A DNA stretch of 64,000 bases from SSC3 sp963769585 (GTDB taxonomy: Bacteria; Actinomycetota; Actinomycetes; Propionibacteriales; Nocardioidaceae): NCBI GenBank assembly GCA_963769585.1, contig CAVYMJ010000006.1, forward strand, positions 868,001-932,000. Direction: 5' to 3'. The translations under genes and the position numbers were made by a program. The notes under the pieces were generated by a model that saw only the letters and a list, made by a program, of their open reading frames with translations, did no database searches and had not been told where the DNA came from. This document shows positions 1 to 8,844 of this stretch, piece after piece; within the stretch, counting starts at the first letter, position 1; each line of letters begins with the position of its first letter.

Positions 1-703
1 GCGTGCTGCCCTCGGTAACCCCGAACTGGGTGCCGAGATCTTGGAGCGCGCCCTCACCCATCGGTCCTTCGCCTACGAGAACGGCGGGCTGCCCACGAAC
101 GAGCGGCTGGAGTTCCTCGGGGACTCCGTGCTCGGCGTCGTGGTGACCGAGACCCTCTTTCGCGCCCACCCGGACCTCTCCGAGGGGAGGTTGGCCAAGC
201 TGCGCGCAGCCGTGGTCAACGCCCGGGCACTGGCCGAGGTCGCCCGGACGATCGGGCTGGGCGAGCACGTCATGCTGGGCCGCGGCGAGGAGTCCACGGG
301 AGGTCGCCACAAGTCCTCGATCCTGTCGGACACGGTCGAGGCCGTGATCGGCGCGGTCTACCTCTCCGGTGGTTTCGAGACCGCCCGCGAGGTCATCCAC
401 CGGCTGTTCGACCCCCTCATGGAGGCCGCAGCAGGGCTCGGCGCCGGGCTGGACTGGAAGACCTCGCTGCAGGAGCTCGCTGCCGAACACAGCCTCGGAG
501 TGCCCGAGTACGTCATCGAGGACGACGGCCCCGACCACGCGAAGACCTTCACGGCACAGGTGCAGGTCGCTGGCGACCGCTATGGTCACGGCACCGGCCG
601 GTCCAAGAAGGAAGCCGAGCAGCAGGCCGCTGAAACCGCCTACCGCGACATCGTTGCCCGACTGGGTGGCGGCACCCTGGTCCCGGCCGAGATCGACGAC
701 TGA
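1..703 (+). CDS. rnc: Ribonuclease III (5' end outside window)
   Basis: RNase III cleaves double-stranded RNA in rRNA precursors and structured mRNAs. The reading frame is open from the first bases of the window, so the true start lies upstream; about 234 codons are visible. The family signature NERLEFLGDSVLG, carrying the metal-binding acidic residues, is near the beginning. A C-terminal double-stranded RNA-binding domain starts at DWKTSLQELA and ends in the typical GRSKKEAEQQAAETAY helix. mutM follows after 12 bases, the usual actinobacterial rnc-mutM-smc order. The identification is secure; only the N-terminus is missing. Confidence 0.97.
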   Translation, partial: RAALGNPELGAEILERALTHRSFAYENGGLPTNERLEFLGDSVLGVVVTETLFRAHPDLSEGRLAKLRAAVVNARALAEVARTIGLGEHVMLGRGEESTGGRHKSSILSDTVEAVIGAVYLSGGFETAREVIHRLFDPLMEAAAGLGAGLDWKTSLQELAAEHSLGVPEYVIEDDGPDHAKTFTAQVQVAGDRYGHGTGRSKKEAEQQAAETAYRDIVARLGGGTLVPAEIDD

Positions 704-715
704 GCCTCTTCCCGC

Positions 716-1573
716 GTGCCTGAGCTGCCGGAGGTCGAGGTCGTACGTCGCGGCCTGGAGATGCATGTCGTCGGCCGCAGGATCACCGCGGTTCAGGTAC
801 TTCACCCCCGACCAGTACGCCGGCACGCCGCCGGTCCCGATGACTTCGCGGCGGTTCTCAATGGACGCACGGTGCTCGCGGCGCGGCGGCGCGGCAAGTA
901 CCTGTGGCTGCCCCTGGACAGCGGGGATGCGTTGCTCGGCCACCTCGGCATGAGCGGTCAGCTGCTGGTGCAGGGGCCGTCCGCCTCCCCCGAACGCCAC
1001 CTGCGGGTCCGCTTCGAGCTGTCCGGCAGGCCGCCGCGCGAGCTCCGCTTCGTCGACCAGCGGATGTTCGGCGGCCTCGCTGTCTCTGCGGGAGGCGCCG
1101 AGCTGCCGGCGGAGATCGCGCACATCGCCCGAGACCCGTTGGACCCACTCTTCGACGACGACCAGTTCGTGGACCGGGTGCGCCGAAAGGCCAGCGCGAT
1201 CAAGCGCATCCTGCTCGACCAGTCGGCGATCTCCGGGGTGGGCAACATCTACGCCGACGAGGGGCTCTGGCTGGCGCGGGTCCACGGCGACCGGGCAGGA
1301 GAGAAGCTGTCCCGCAGGCAGGTGGCGGCGGTGCTGGCGGGCTGCCGAACCGTGATGCAGGCGGCCCTGGCCCAAGGCGGGACCTCGTTCGACGCGTTGT
1401 ATGTCAACGTGAACGGCCAGGGGGGCTACTTCGAGCGGTCGCTTGAGGTCTACGGCCGCGAGGGCGAGCCGTGCTCCCGGTGTCAGGGGCCCGTTGCCCG
1501 GGTCGCCTTTATGAACCGTTCGTCCTACTTCTGCCCGGCTTGTCAGCCGCGGCCGCGGCGACGCTCGGTCTGA
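716..1573 (+). CDS. mutM: Formamidopyrimidine-DNA glycosylase (Fpg/MutM)
   Basis: Bifunctional DNA glycosylase/AP lyase that removes oxidised purines such as 8-oxoguanine. The 285-aa product begins with MPELPEVEVV, so after Met removal Pro is the catalytic N-terminal imine nucleophile and the next Glu is the second catalytic residue. A conserved Lys lies in RRRGKYLW. The H2TH region includes SGVGNIYADE, and the C-terminal zinc finger has CSRC and CPAC with FMNRSSYF between. GTG at 716 is fixed by the obligatory MPELPE start. It probably shares a transcript with rnc; its last 31 bases overlap a small minus-strand gene. Confidence 0.97.
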   Translation: MPELPEVEVVRRGLEMHVVGRRITAVQVLHPRPVRRHAAGPDDFAAVLNGRTVLAARRRGKYLWLPLDSGDALLGHLGMSGQLLVQGPSASPERHLRVRFELSGRPPRELRFVDQRMFGGLAVSAGGAELPAEIAHIARDPLDPLFDDDQFVDRVRRKASAIKRILLDQSAISGVGNIYADEGLWLARVHGDRAGEKLSRRQVAAVLAGCRTVMQAALAQGGTSFDALYVNVNGQGGYFERSLEVYGREGEPCSRCQGPVARVAFMNRSSYFCPACQPRPRRRSV

Positions 1574-1743
1574 ATGCTCGCAGGGACTGACCCGTCGTGG
1601 TCCACCGGCGTCCAGGCCTGGGACGACATCCACTCAGACCCGCACCCGGAACAGGCGAAAACGGACCCCTCGGAGGTGATTTCATCCGTTTTATGCCATT
1701 TACAGAGGGACAGGCACGCTCGGATGGCGAGTGGGCGGCTCAT
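1543..1743 (-). CDS. Small zinc-ribbon-like protein, unknown function
   Basis: A 66-aa product that I do not recognise by name. It carries a possible zinc ribbon: a CLSLCKWH segment near residues 10-17 and FACSGCGSEW near 29-38, four cysteines in two pairs. A conserved-looking QAWTPVDHDG stretch and a basic tail ERRRGRG follow. The codon mix is AT-richer than the neighbours in places (AAA, TGG, CAT, AAA, ACG, GAT, GAA), yet the cysteine spacing is protein-like. The ATG has no strong ribosome site. The 3' end overlaps the mutM stop region tail to tail. I prefer this to the opposite-strand ORF at 1574-1804, which has no motif. Confidence 0.45.
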   Translation of the reverse strand: MSRPLAIRACLSLCKWHKTDEITSEGSVFACSGCGSEWMSSQAWTPVDHDGSVPASIQTERRRGRG

Positions 1744-1770
1744 GACAGGGGAGCCTATCCAGACCGCAAT

Positions 1771-1802
1771 TGACCCGCGTGGCGGGTCCGTGGGACCCTT
1801 TT
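1771..1802 (+). terminator. Overlapping hairpins ending in a T run
   Basis: GACCCGC-GTG-GCGGGTC (1771-1787) can fold first. GGGTCC-GTG-GGACCC (1784-1798) followed by TTTT forms a canonical intrinsic terminator. The two stems share the GGGTC bases and are mutually exclusive. It would end the mutM transcript, or act in the leader of the gene at 1886. Confidence 0.5.
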
Positions 1803-1885
1803 AGGCGGACCACCCACCTCCCACCCGACTCCCCGAGTCGCGCTCTGGGTGCCCGACGAAACGAATCCCACCGGAGGGTAAAAAT

Positions 1886-2095
1886 ATGGCCAAGGCGCTC
1901 CTCGGCTACATGAACGGGACGATGACCGATCCCCGAGTCAGCTCCCGACTCACCGCGGAGAACCGGCGGCTCCGGCAGCAGGTTGAGGACCTCGAGGCTC
2001 TTGTACTTCGCCTTCGCGCGGAGAACGACGCCCTCGCTGCTGCGGCGCAAGATGCCCCGCTTCTCACCCTCGACGACTCGATGCAGCCGGCCTGA
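1886..2095 (+). CDS. Small conserved coiled-coil protein
   Basis: A 69-aa protein starting MAKALLGYMNG. Residues about 20-52 form a strong leucine-heptad coiled coil: LTAENRRLRQQVEDLEAL then VLRLRAENDALAAA. It ends in an acidic/polar tail. The start is supported by a GGAGGG ribosome site 6 bases before ATG, in a locally AT-richer spot. Short proteins of this type, a MAKALLGY head plus one coiled coil, are familiar from Nocardioides-like genomes, though I cannot assign a role. It stands alone with a hairpin (CGACTC-CCC-GAGTCG at 1826-1840) in its leader. Confidence 0.7.
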   Translation: MAKALLGYMNGTMTDPRVSSRLTAENRRLRQQVEDLEALVLRLRAENDALAAAAQDAPLLTLDDSMQPA

Positions 2096-2167
2096 CCAGG
2101 CCACTCGATCGATCGTGGATCACCCCCGCCTGGTGCGGGTGAGGTTCGAGCCGCCCTTTGAGGCTCG

Positions 2168-2632
2168 CTAGGTCTTAGCGCGCTGCGACTCGGCCACGGG
2201 CTTCTGCGCGGTCACCGGAAGCTCCCACTGCAGGTCCTGGCGGCGAACGGTGATGATCTCGCCGAGCCTGCGGCGACTCAGCCGGCGCGTCTCGCCAGCC
2301 GCCCGGCGCACCGCCGTGACCAGGGCTACCAGCTCGTCGGTGTGGTGACCCTCCAGCTGTCTGGCCACGTACGACGGGCAGTCGACCCAGCGGATGAGAC
2401 GGATCCGCACGCCCTCAGCCAGTTCCTCGACGTCGCGCCACGTACCGGTGGGCAGGGCATCGGGGTGGTCAGAGCTCTCCGGCCGCTCGGTGTCCAGTAG
2501 GTAGGGCGCGACGGAGCCGGTCACCCGACTACGACCGTCTGCCGTCGTACGTCGTAGAAGCTCCCACGCCGCGGTGGGGCTGAGCCCCTTCACCACGAAC
2601 CGTGCCTGTACTTGCACGCGCGGACCAAGCAT
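2168..2632 (-). CDS. Hypothetical protein
   Basis: A 154-aa product with no family I can name. ATG at 2632 is chosen over longer in-frame possibilities because GGGGAGGG sits 4-5 bases before it. The protein has a beta-rich first half (VQVQARFVVKGLSPTAAWELL) that would suit a lipid-binding START-like fold, and a basic second half with a long helix (DELVALVTAVRRAAG). That fold is only a guess. It lies downstream of the metallo-beta-lactamase gene, but a good hairpin between them suggests separate transcription. Codon use looks like the neighbours. Confidence 0.6.
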   Translation of the reverse strand: MLGPRVQVQARFVVKGLSPTAAWELLRRTTADGRSRVTGSVAPYLLDTERPESSDHPDALPTGTWRDVEELAEGVRIRLIRWVDCPSYVARQLEGHHTDELVALVTAVRRAAGETRRLSRRRLGEIITVRRQDLQWELPVTAQKPVAESQRAKT

Positions 2633-2712
2633 GATCCCTCCCCAGGGTTCCGAGCCAGACGCTACGCGTCGTACGGCCGGTATCACTGCGTAACCTGCGA
2701 GGAAGGCTCCGG

Positions 2713-2751
2713 GTTGTCCGAGATGCCCCCTCACGAGGGTTCTCGGACCCC
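2713..2751 (-). terminator. Hairpin terminator after the MBL-fold gene
   Basis: GTCCGAGA (2716-2723) pairs perfectly with TCTCGGAC (2741-2748). The stem extends through flanking GGG/CCC past a two-base bulge, with a nested CCTC/GAGG in the loop. It lies 10 bases beyond the stop of the MBL-fold gene. Confidence 0.55.
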
Positions 2752-2758
2752 AGCTGCT

Positions 2759-3574
2759 CTAGACCACCGGTTGCGGCTCGAACGTGGCGAGCATCGCCTC
2801 CAGGGCACGCTGGTCCGGCGCCGCGAAGGCCGGTGCCTCTGGGGCGAGGCTGAGCATCTCCAGGAGGGTGTCGTTGACCTCTCTGGCCGGTGGCAGGTGC
2901 GTGCTGAGCACCACGGACGGGTCCAGGCTCCGGATCGGCTCGATGGTGGCGCGGAACTTCCCAGGGTCCACCACCCGGATCCACGGGCTGTCGATCGCGG
3001 CCCACAGCAGCTGTCCCTGGCGAAGCTCGGCCGGCGGGGCCTCGCGGACGTCCGGTGCGCTGGCCAGCTCAGCGGTGGCCAAGGGTCCACCGAAACAGTC
3101 CGAGGCGAAGTACGCGCCCGTCTTGGTGTCGATGAAGCCGACCGTGGCTGGATTGTCGAACAGGGGCGGCCGGTGTCCGGTCAGCGTCCGGTCCCCGACG
3201 TCGAGGGACTCGCCGGGGTTGAGGAAGTAGACCCGGTCCATCGGCAGCGGTCGCTCGCAGCCGAGGATCCCGGCCCCCGCGAAGGTGGTCACGACCTTGG
3301 CCTGTGGTGCCGCGTCGAGCAACGCGTAGATGCCGCCGGTGTGGTCCCGGTCCGGGTGGGTCAGCCAGATCCACCGGACGTCCTGCGGGTCGATCACCTT
3401 GGACAGGTCACCGATGAAGTCCTTGTCGGGGGTGCCGAGCCCGGTGTCCACGACCACGGGCTGGGCAGCATGCAGGACGAAGGTGTTCACGGCGAGGAAG
3501 CCGAGGCCCGGCATCTCTACGTTGTCGCTCATCACGGTCACGTCGGAAGAGACCTGGTGGGTCGTCACTGCCAT
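2759..3574 (-). CDS. MBL-fold metallohydrolase
   Basis: A 271-aa metallo-beta-lactamase-fold protein. The metal motif is THPDRDHTGG near residue 73, with the acidic-centred HxDxDH-like spacing of the family. A second metal-site Asp is in FASDCFGG, and STHLPPA near residue 225 supplies the late His. The arrangement, with long N-terminal strands FLAVNTFVLH and VVVDTGLG, recalls the diiron/oxygen-binding branch (ODP/FprA-like) rather than hydrolases of antibiotics, but there is no flavodoxin domain, so the substrate is unknown. AGGAG lies 7 bases before ATG. It follows the NTF2-like gene by 16 bases in one operon divergent from a LuxR regulator. Confidence 0.85.
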   Translation of the reverse strand: MAVTTHQVSSDVTVMSDNVEMPGLGFLAVNTFVLHAAQPVVVDTGLGTPDKDFIGDLSKVIDPQDVRWIWLTHPDRDHTGGIYALLDAAPQAKVVTTFAGAGILGCERPLPMDRVYFLNPGESLDVGDRTLTGHRPPLFDNPATVGFIDTKTGAYFASDCFGGPLATAELASAPDVREAPPAELRQGQLLWAAIDSPWIRVVDPGKFRATIEPIRSLDPSVVLSTHLPPAREVNDTLLEMLSLAPEAPAFAAPDQRALEAMLATFEPQPVV

Positions 3575-3590
3575 GGTGGTGCTCCTGTGC

Positions 3591-3917
3591 TCAGGGCCGG
3601 ATGACGGCCATCAAATAGGTCCAGCGGCGTTCGAGGTCGCACCGCGCCACACCGACTGCGTCCTGGCCCAGGATCAAGGACGTGTCCTGAACCTGAACGA
3701 CCTGCGGGCGTCCTGCCACATAGACGCGACGAGCCGTCAGCAGATCCTGGGCAAGCACGGAGATCCGCTGGTGCCCGCGGGCGCGCTCACCATTGGCCGC
3801 GAGCAGCCCGTCGGGCGCGAACAGAGCCGACACGGCGGTTGGGTCCCCGCAGACGAACGCGTCCTCGAGAAGCGTCGCGAGGTCTTCGGGGGACCGGGCG
3901 ACTTCGGATCGGCTCAT
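3591..3917 (-). CDS. SnoaL/NTF2-like protein
   Basis: A 108-aa protein of the nuclear-transport-factor-2-like fold. The N-terminal helix (SPEDLATLLEDAFVCGDPTAVSALF) leads into APDGLLAANG, followed by strands around ARRVYVAGR and TSLILGQDAVGVAR. Such proteins are small cone-shaped enzymes or ligand binders (polyketide cyclases, dehydratases, SgcJ-like proteins) and their reaction cannot be read from sequence. GAGGAGA precedes ATG. It is the first gene of a two-gene operon with the MBL-fold enzyme; a possible -10 TACTGT (minus strand, 3948-3953) precedes it. Confidence 0.75.
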   Translation of the reverse strand: MSRSEVARSPEDLATLLEDAFVCGDPTAVSALFAPDGLLAANGERARGHQRISVLAQDLLTARRVYVAGRPQVVQVQDTSLILGQDAVGVARCDLERRWTYLMAVIRP

Positions 3918-4026
3918 GTGGTTCTCCTCGTCGTCGCTGGTCTCGACAGTAGGTCAGGCTCCCCGGTGGCCGACATCCCTGCTTCCAGGTATTCCTGCGC
4001 GGCCGGTGGGGCCTTAGCGTTGGGGA

Positions 4027-5169
4027 ATGAAGTCGGACCGGCGTGAGCGCTCCGTCGACAAGATCGCGCGGCTCGCACAGGGCTCCCAGGATCTGGTGAC
4101 GTTCTGGCGCGATGCCACCGAGGTCGTGACGGACAACGTCGCCAGCATGCATCCGTGCTGGTTCACCCTCGATCCGGCCTCCCTGCTGGCCACCAGTCAC
4201 TACAACCCCGAGATGCCCGAGCTCCCACGCGAGTTCCTCGCTAACGAGTACTACGAGGACGACGTCAACAGCATGGTCGAGGTCGCGCGCTCCGAGAGCG
4301 GCATCTCGACCCTGTACGACGCCACCGGCGGCAACCCGAGCATCAGCCCGCGCTGGCACGCGAACATGACCTACGGCGGCGACCAGGAGCTGATCGCCCG
4401 GCTGGGGACCAGGTCCGGTGACGTGTGGGGCTCCCTGGGGCTCTACCGGGCGCCGGACCAGCCCCTGTTCGACACGGAGGACAAGAAGTTCGTCTCTGCC
4501 GTGGCGCCGTACCTGGCCGAGGGTGCGCGTCGTGCTCTGCTGGTGGGGGAGGCCACGGATCCGGAGGGCCCACACGCCCCCGGTCTGGTCATCCTCACCG
4601 ACCGCTGGCAGGTGGAGAGCTCGACCCCCGGCGTCGAGAGGCTGATCGAGGACCTCCCCGACGCCGACGGCCGGCTGCCCTCCTCGATCCTCGCCATCGC
4701 TGCTCGAGCCCTGCGTACCGCGGAGAGGTCCGACCTGCCGAACGAGATCGCCGTGGCCAGGGTGCTCTCCCGATCAGGGACCTGGATCGTGCTGCATGCT
4801 GCCTGCCTCGACTCGGCCGCCCGCAGGATCGCCGTGATCATCGAGCCGGCGCACCCGGCTCGGATCGCGCCGCTTCTCATGTCGGCCTACCGGATGAGCA
4901 CCCGCGAGCGTGAGGTCACCAGGCTGGTACTCCAAGGCTTCTCCACTGCGGAGATTGCCGCTGAGCTGGTGGTCTCTACCCACACGGTCCACCAGCACCT
5001 GAAGAACATCTTCGACAAGACCGGGGTGCGCAGCAGGCGGGACCTGGTAGGCAAGATCTTCTTCAGCCACTACGAGCCGCGGCTGCGCGACAACGAGAAG
5101 CGGACCCAGGCGAACCGGCCCATCCGGGGTGGCCCCCAGCCTGCGCTCGCCCCCGAGCCCGGCTCCTAG
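4027..5169 (+). CDS. LuxR-family transcriptional regulator with N-terminal sensor
   Basis: A 380-aa regulator. The C-terminal LuxR DNA-binding domain is at about 287-345, with MSTREREVTRLVLQGFSTAE, then IAAELVVSTHTVHQHLKNIF and KTGVRSRRDL, containing the invariant E, helix-turn-helix and V/K positions. The first 200 residues look like a GAF/PAS-type sensing domain (FWRDATEVVTDNVASMHP, YEDDVNSMVEVARSE); there is no receiver Asp site or ATPase. It is divergent from the NTF2-like/MBL operon across 109 bases and is the obvious candidate regulator. A TTCCTG-17-TAGCGT promoter ends exactly 6 bases before ATG, implying a leaderless mRNA. Confidence 0.9.
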   Translation: MKSDRRERSVDKIARLAQGSQDLVTFWRDATEVVTDNVASMHPCWFTLDPASLLATSHYNPEMPELPREFLANEYYEDDVNSMVEVARSESGISTLYDATGGNPSISPRWHANMTYGGDQELIARLGTRSGDVWGSLGLYRAPDQPLFDTEDKKFVSAVAPYLAEGARRALLVGEATDPEGPHAPGLVILTDRWQVESSTPGVERLIEDLPDADGRLPSSILAIAARALRTAERSDLPNEIAVARVLSRSGTWIVLHAACLDSAARRIAVIIEPAHPARIAPLLMSAYRMSTREREVTRLVLQGFSTAEIAAELVVSTHTVHQHLKNIFDKTGVRSRRDLVGKIFFSHYEPRLRDNEKRTQANRPIRGGPQPALAPEPGS

Positions 5170-5289
5170 GCGTGCACCGCGCTTCCACCGCGGCGTGCAT
5201 GCGCGGATCGAGCCTGCGCGGCAGGTAAGGTGTGGCCGCTGCCACTTCCCCGCGGCATGACCCAGCACCTCCGTGAGGGAGACCTTGTT

Positions 5290-8200
5290 TTGTACCTCAA
5301 GAGCCTGACGCTCCGCGGGTTCAAGTCGTTCGCCTCGGCGACGACCCTGCAGCTCGAGCCCGGTATCACCTGCATCGTGGGTCCCAACGGGTCGGGCAAG
5401 TCCAACGTCGTGGACGCCCTCGCCTGGGTGATGGGCGAGCAGGGCGCGAAGTCGCTGCGCGGCGGCAAGATGGAGGACGTCATCTTCGCGGGCACCTCGG
5501 GTCGCCCGCCCCTGGGCCGCGCTGAGGTCGCACTGACCATCGACAACTCCGACGGCGCGCTGCCGATCGAGTACTCCGAGGTCACCATCAGCCGCACCAT
5601 GTTCCGCAACGGCGGGTCCGAGTACGCCATCAACGGCCAGGCCTGTCGGCTCCTCGACGTACAGGAGCTGCTGTCGGACTCCGGCATCGGCCGCGAGATG
5701 CACGTGATCGTCGGGCAGGGCCAGCTCGACTCGATCCTGCACGCGACCCCCGAGGACCGTCGTGGCTTCATCGAGGAGGCAGCCGGCGTACTCAAGCACC
5801 GCAAGCGCAAGGAGAAGGCCCTTCGCAAGCTCGACTCCACCGAGGGGAACCTGACCCGGCTCGGCGACCTGCTCAGCGAGATCCGCCGCCAGCTCAAGCC
5901 GCTGGGGCGTCAGGCCGAGGTGGCCCGCCGGGCCGCGGTGGTCCAGGCCGACGTACGGGACGCCCGGGCGCGGTTGCTCGCCGACGACCTGGTTGCGCTC
6001 AAGACCTCGCTGGAGCAGGAGCTGGCCGACGAGACGATCCTGCTGGAGCGCCGCGCGGAGGTCGAGGCCGCCCTCGAGGAGGCGCGGCAGACCGAGGCCG
6101 CGCTCGAGCTCGCCCTCCGTGAGGACCTGCCTGCCCTGGCCAGAGCCCAGGAGACCTGGTACGCGCTGTCCGGGCTGCGCGAACGGCTCAAGGGCACCGC
6201 AAGCCTGGCGGCCGAGCGGGTACGAAACGCCGCGGCTGTCGAGCCGGTTCCCGAGGGTCGCGACCCCGAGGAGCTCGAGGCCCAGGCGACCCAGGTCCGA
6301 GCCCAGGAGAGTGAGATCGCGCTCGAGGTCGCCCGGCACCGGGAGGCTCTGGAGGCGGCTGTCGTCACCAAGCAGGCAGCCGAGGCCGCGCACGCCGAGG
6401 AGGACCGCCGGATCGCCGGCCTGCAGCGGGCTGCCGCCGACCGCCGCGAGGGGCTCGCCAGGCTGCACGGCCAGGTCAACGTCTTGCGGAGCAGAGCCGC
6501 CGCGGCCGACGACGAGATCGGTCGGTTGACGGTCGCCCGCGAGGAAGCCACAGCGCGGGCAGCACGGGCCACCCACGACTTCACCGCTCTGGAGACCCGG
6601 GTAGCCGGACTCGACGCGGGGGAGGAGGGGCTGGATGCCGAGCATGAGGGGGCCTCGTCCGCCCTCGGTGACATCGAGGACAGGCTCGCCAAGACCCGCG
6701 AGGAGGCGCAGACCGCCGACCGCGAACGCGGCGCGTTGACGGCACGCAAGGAAGCCCTCGAACTCGGCCTCAACCGCAAGGACGGCGTCGGCGCGCTGCT
6801 GGCCGCCACCGAGACGGTCTCAGGGCTCCTGGGGTCTGTCGCAGCTCTGCTCCAGGTGCAGCCCGGATACGAGGCCGCGATCGCGGCCGCGCTGGGTAAC
6901 GCCGCCGATGCCGTCGCCGTCGAGCACGTCGACGCAGCGGTCGGGGCCATCGACCACCTCAAGGCCGCCGACCTGGGCAGGGCTGGCATCTTGCTCGGCG
7001 GAGGGGACGTCGACGACTCACGGTGGCCGGGGCTGCCCGCTGGGGCGGTCTATGCCACCGACGTGATCGAGTGCCCCGCTCTTCTCCAGGCCTCGCTTCG
7101 GCGGGCGCTGTACAAGGTCGCCGTCGTCGAGGACCTGGATGCCGCGCGGGCCCTGGTCGCCGAGCTTCCCGATGTCGTCTCGGTGACCCTGGAGGGTGAC
7201 CTGATCGGAGCGCACTTCGCGGCCGGCGGCTCCTCCTCGCAGCCCTCGCTGCTCGAAGTGCAGGCTGCGGTCGACGAGGCGACGACGATGCTGGCCGAGG
7301 TGACCCACACCTGCGAACGGCTTGGCTTCGACCTGGCCCGCCTCGAAGAGGAGCGGGCCCACGCCCAGCAGCGGGTCGACGTGGCCTTGGCCAAGCTGCA
7401 CGAGTCAGACGCGCACCTGGCCGCTGTCGCCGAGGAGCTCGCCCAGCACGGGTCGCTGGCTCGGGCCGCGAAGGGCGAGGGCGAGCGGCTCACTCGCGCG
7501 ATCACCGAGGCTCAGGAGGCCCGGGACAGAGACATCGCGGGGCTTGCAGAGCTCGAGGCACGGCTGGTCGGCGCTGAGGACGGCACCGACGAGGAGCCCG
7601 ACACGGCAATCCGGGAGCGACTCGCGGACGACGCGCGAGCCGCGCGCCAGCACGAGATGGACTCCCGCCTGGCGCTGCGTACCGGCGAGGAGCGGGCCCG
7701 CGCACTGCAGGGCCGGGCCGACGGTCTGGTCAGGGCTGCGCAGGCCGAACGTGACGCCCGGGCCCAGGCCATCGCCCGCCGGGAGCGGCTGATCCGCGAA
7801 GGTGAAGTGGCCCACGCAGTCGGCCGGGGCGTGTCCGCCGTACTTTCTCGACTCGAGCTCTCGATCGCCCAGGCCGCGGCCGACCGTACCGCGGTCGAAG
7901 ACGCCCGCCGCGGCAGGGAAGAGCAGCTCGTCTCGGCGCGCGCCACGCTGCGCCTGCTCGCCAAGGAGCACGACGAGCTCGTCTCCAACGTGCACCGCGA
8001 CGAGATGGCTCGCACGCAGCAGAAGATGCGGCTCGAGCAGCTCGAGGAGCGGGCCATCGACGAGCTGGGGCTCGACCTGGAGATCCTGGTAGCGGAGTAC
8101 GGACCCGACCAGCTCGTACCGCCGTCGATCCAGGTGCCGGGGGAGGAGACCGACGAGGTTCGCCCCGAGCCGGTCCCCTACAACCGCGAGGAGCAGACCA

Positions 8201-8844
8201 AGCGGCTCCGTGCGGCCGAGCGCCAACTGTCGATGCTGGGCAAGGTGAACCCGCTGGCGCTGGAGGAGTTCTCGGCCCTCGAGGAGCGCCACAAGTTCCT
8301 CTCCGAGCAGCTGGAGGACCTCAAGCGGACCCGCAGGGACCTCCTCGACATCGTCAAGGAGGTCGACGACCGGGTCGAGCAGGTCTTCACCGAGGCTTGG
8401 GAGGACGTCCGCGTCGCCTTCGAGGCCGCGTTCTCGCGGCTGTTCCCGGGCGGTGAGGGGAAGCTGATCCTGACCGATCCGTCGAACATGCTCACCACCG
8501 GTGTCGAGGTCGAGGCTCGACCGCCAGGCAAGAAGGTCAAGCGGCTGTCGCTGCTGTCGGGCGGCGAGCGCTCGCTGGTGGCCGTTGCCTTCCTGGTCGC
8601 ACTCTTCAAGGCGCGCCCGTCGCCGTTCTACATCCTCGACGAGGTCGAGGCGGCACTCGATGACACCAACCTCGGCCGCCTGCTCGAGATCTACGAAGAG
8701 CTGCGCGAGAACTCCCAGCTGCTCATCATCACCCACCAGAAGCGCACGATGGAGGTCGGCGACGCCCTGTACGGCGTCACGATGCGCGGTGACGGCGTCT
8801 CCGCGGTGATCAGTCAGCGTCTGCGCGAGGCGGAGTCGGCGTGA
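5290..8844 (+). CDS. smc: Chromosome segregation ATPase SMC
   Basis: Core subunit of the SMC-ScpAB condensin, which loads near parS sites and folds the chromosome. The TTG at 5290 gives the standard MYLKSLTLRGFKSFA start and has GAGGGAGA seven bases upstream; in-frame starts at 5230 and 5257 would add unneeded residues. The product is 1184 aa. Walker A GPNGSGKSN is at about residue 31; long coiled coils flank a hinge (about 500-650, GVGALLAATETVSGLLG and GRAGILLGGGD). The signature LSGGERSLVAVAF and Walker B FYILDEVEAALDD are near the C-terminus. It overlaps the thioesterase gene by 4 bases (GTGA). Confidence 0.97.
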   Translation: MYLKSLTLRGFKSFASATTLQLEPGITCIVGPNGSGKSNVVDALAWVMGEQGAKSLRGGKMEDVIFAGTSGRPPLGRAEVALTIDNSDGALPIEYSEVTISRTMFRNGGSEYAINGQACRLLDVQELLSDSGIGREMHVIVGQGQLDSILHATPEDRRGFIEEAAGVLKHRKRKEKALRKLDSTEGNLTRLGDLLSEIRRQLKPLGRQAEVARRAAVVQADVRDARARLLADDLVALKTSLEQELADETILLERRAEVEAALEEARQTEAALELALREDLPALARAQETWYALSGLRERLKGTASLAAERVRNAAAVEPVPEGRDPEELEAQATQVRAQESEIALEVARHREALEAAVVTKQAAEAAHAEEDRRIAGLQRAAADRREGLARLHGQVNVLRSRAAAADDEIGRLTVAREEATARAARATHDFTALETRVAGLDAGEEGLDAEHEGASSALGDIEDRLAKTREEAQTADRERGALTARKEALELGLNRKDGVGALLAATETVSGLLGSVAALLQVQPGYEAAIAAALGNAADAVAVEHVDAAVGAIDHLKAADLGRAGILLGGGDVDDSRWPGLPAGAVYATDVIECPALLQASLRRALYKVAVVEDLDAARALVAELPDVVSVTLEGDLIGAHFAAGGSSSQPSLLEVQAAVDEATTMLAEVTHTCERLGFDLARLEEERAHAQQRVDVALAKLHESDAHLAAVAEELAQHGSLARAAKGEGERLTRAITEAQEARDRDIAGLAELEARLVGAEDGTDEEPDTAIRERLADDARAARQHEMDSRLALRTGEERARALQGRADGLVRAAQAERDARAQAIARRERLIREGEVAHAVGRGVSAVLSRLELSIAQAAADRTAVEDARRGREEQLVSARATLRLLAKEHDELVSNVHRDEMARTQQKMRLEQLEERAIDELGLDLEILVAEYGPDQLVPPSIQVPGEETDEVRPEPVPYNREEQTKRLRAAERQLSMLGKVNPLALEEFSALEERHKFLSEQLEDLKRTRRDLLDIVKEVDDRVEQVFTEAWEDVRVAFEAAFSRLFPGGEGKLILTDPSNMLTTGVEVEARPPGKKVKRLSLLSGGERSLVAVAFLVALFKARPSPFYILDEVEAALDDTNLGRLLEIYEELRENSQLLIITHQKRTMEVGDALYGVTMRGDGVSAVISQRLREAESA

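Noticed and set aside
1574..1804. Plus-strand 76-codon ORF after mutM
   Set aside because: No ribosome site or motif, and it crosses a terminator; the minus-strand Cys-rich ORF is more protein-like.
4774..6645. A 623-codon minus-strand open frame opposite the LuxR gene and smc
   Set aside because: Shadow of high-GC third positions; no start signal or domain.
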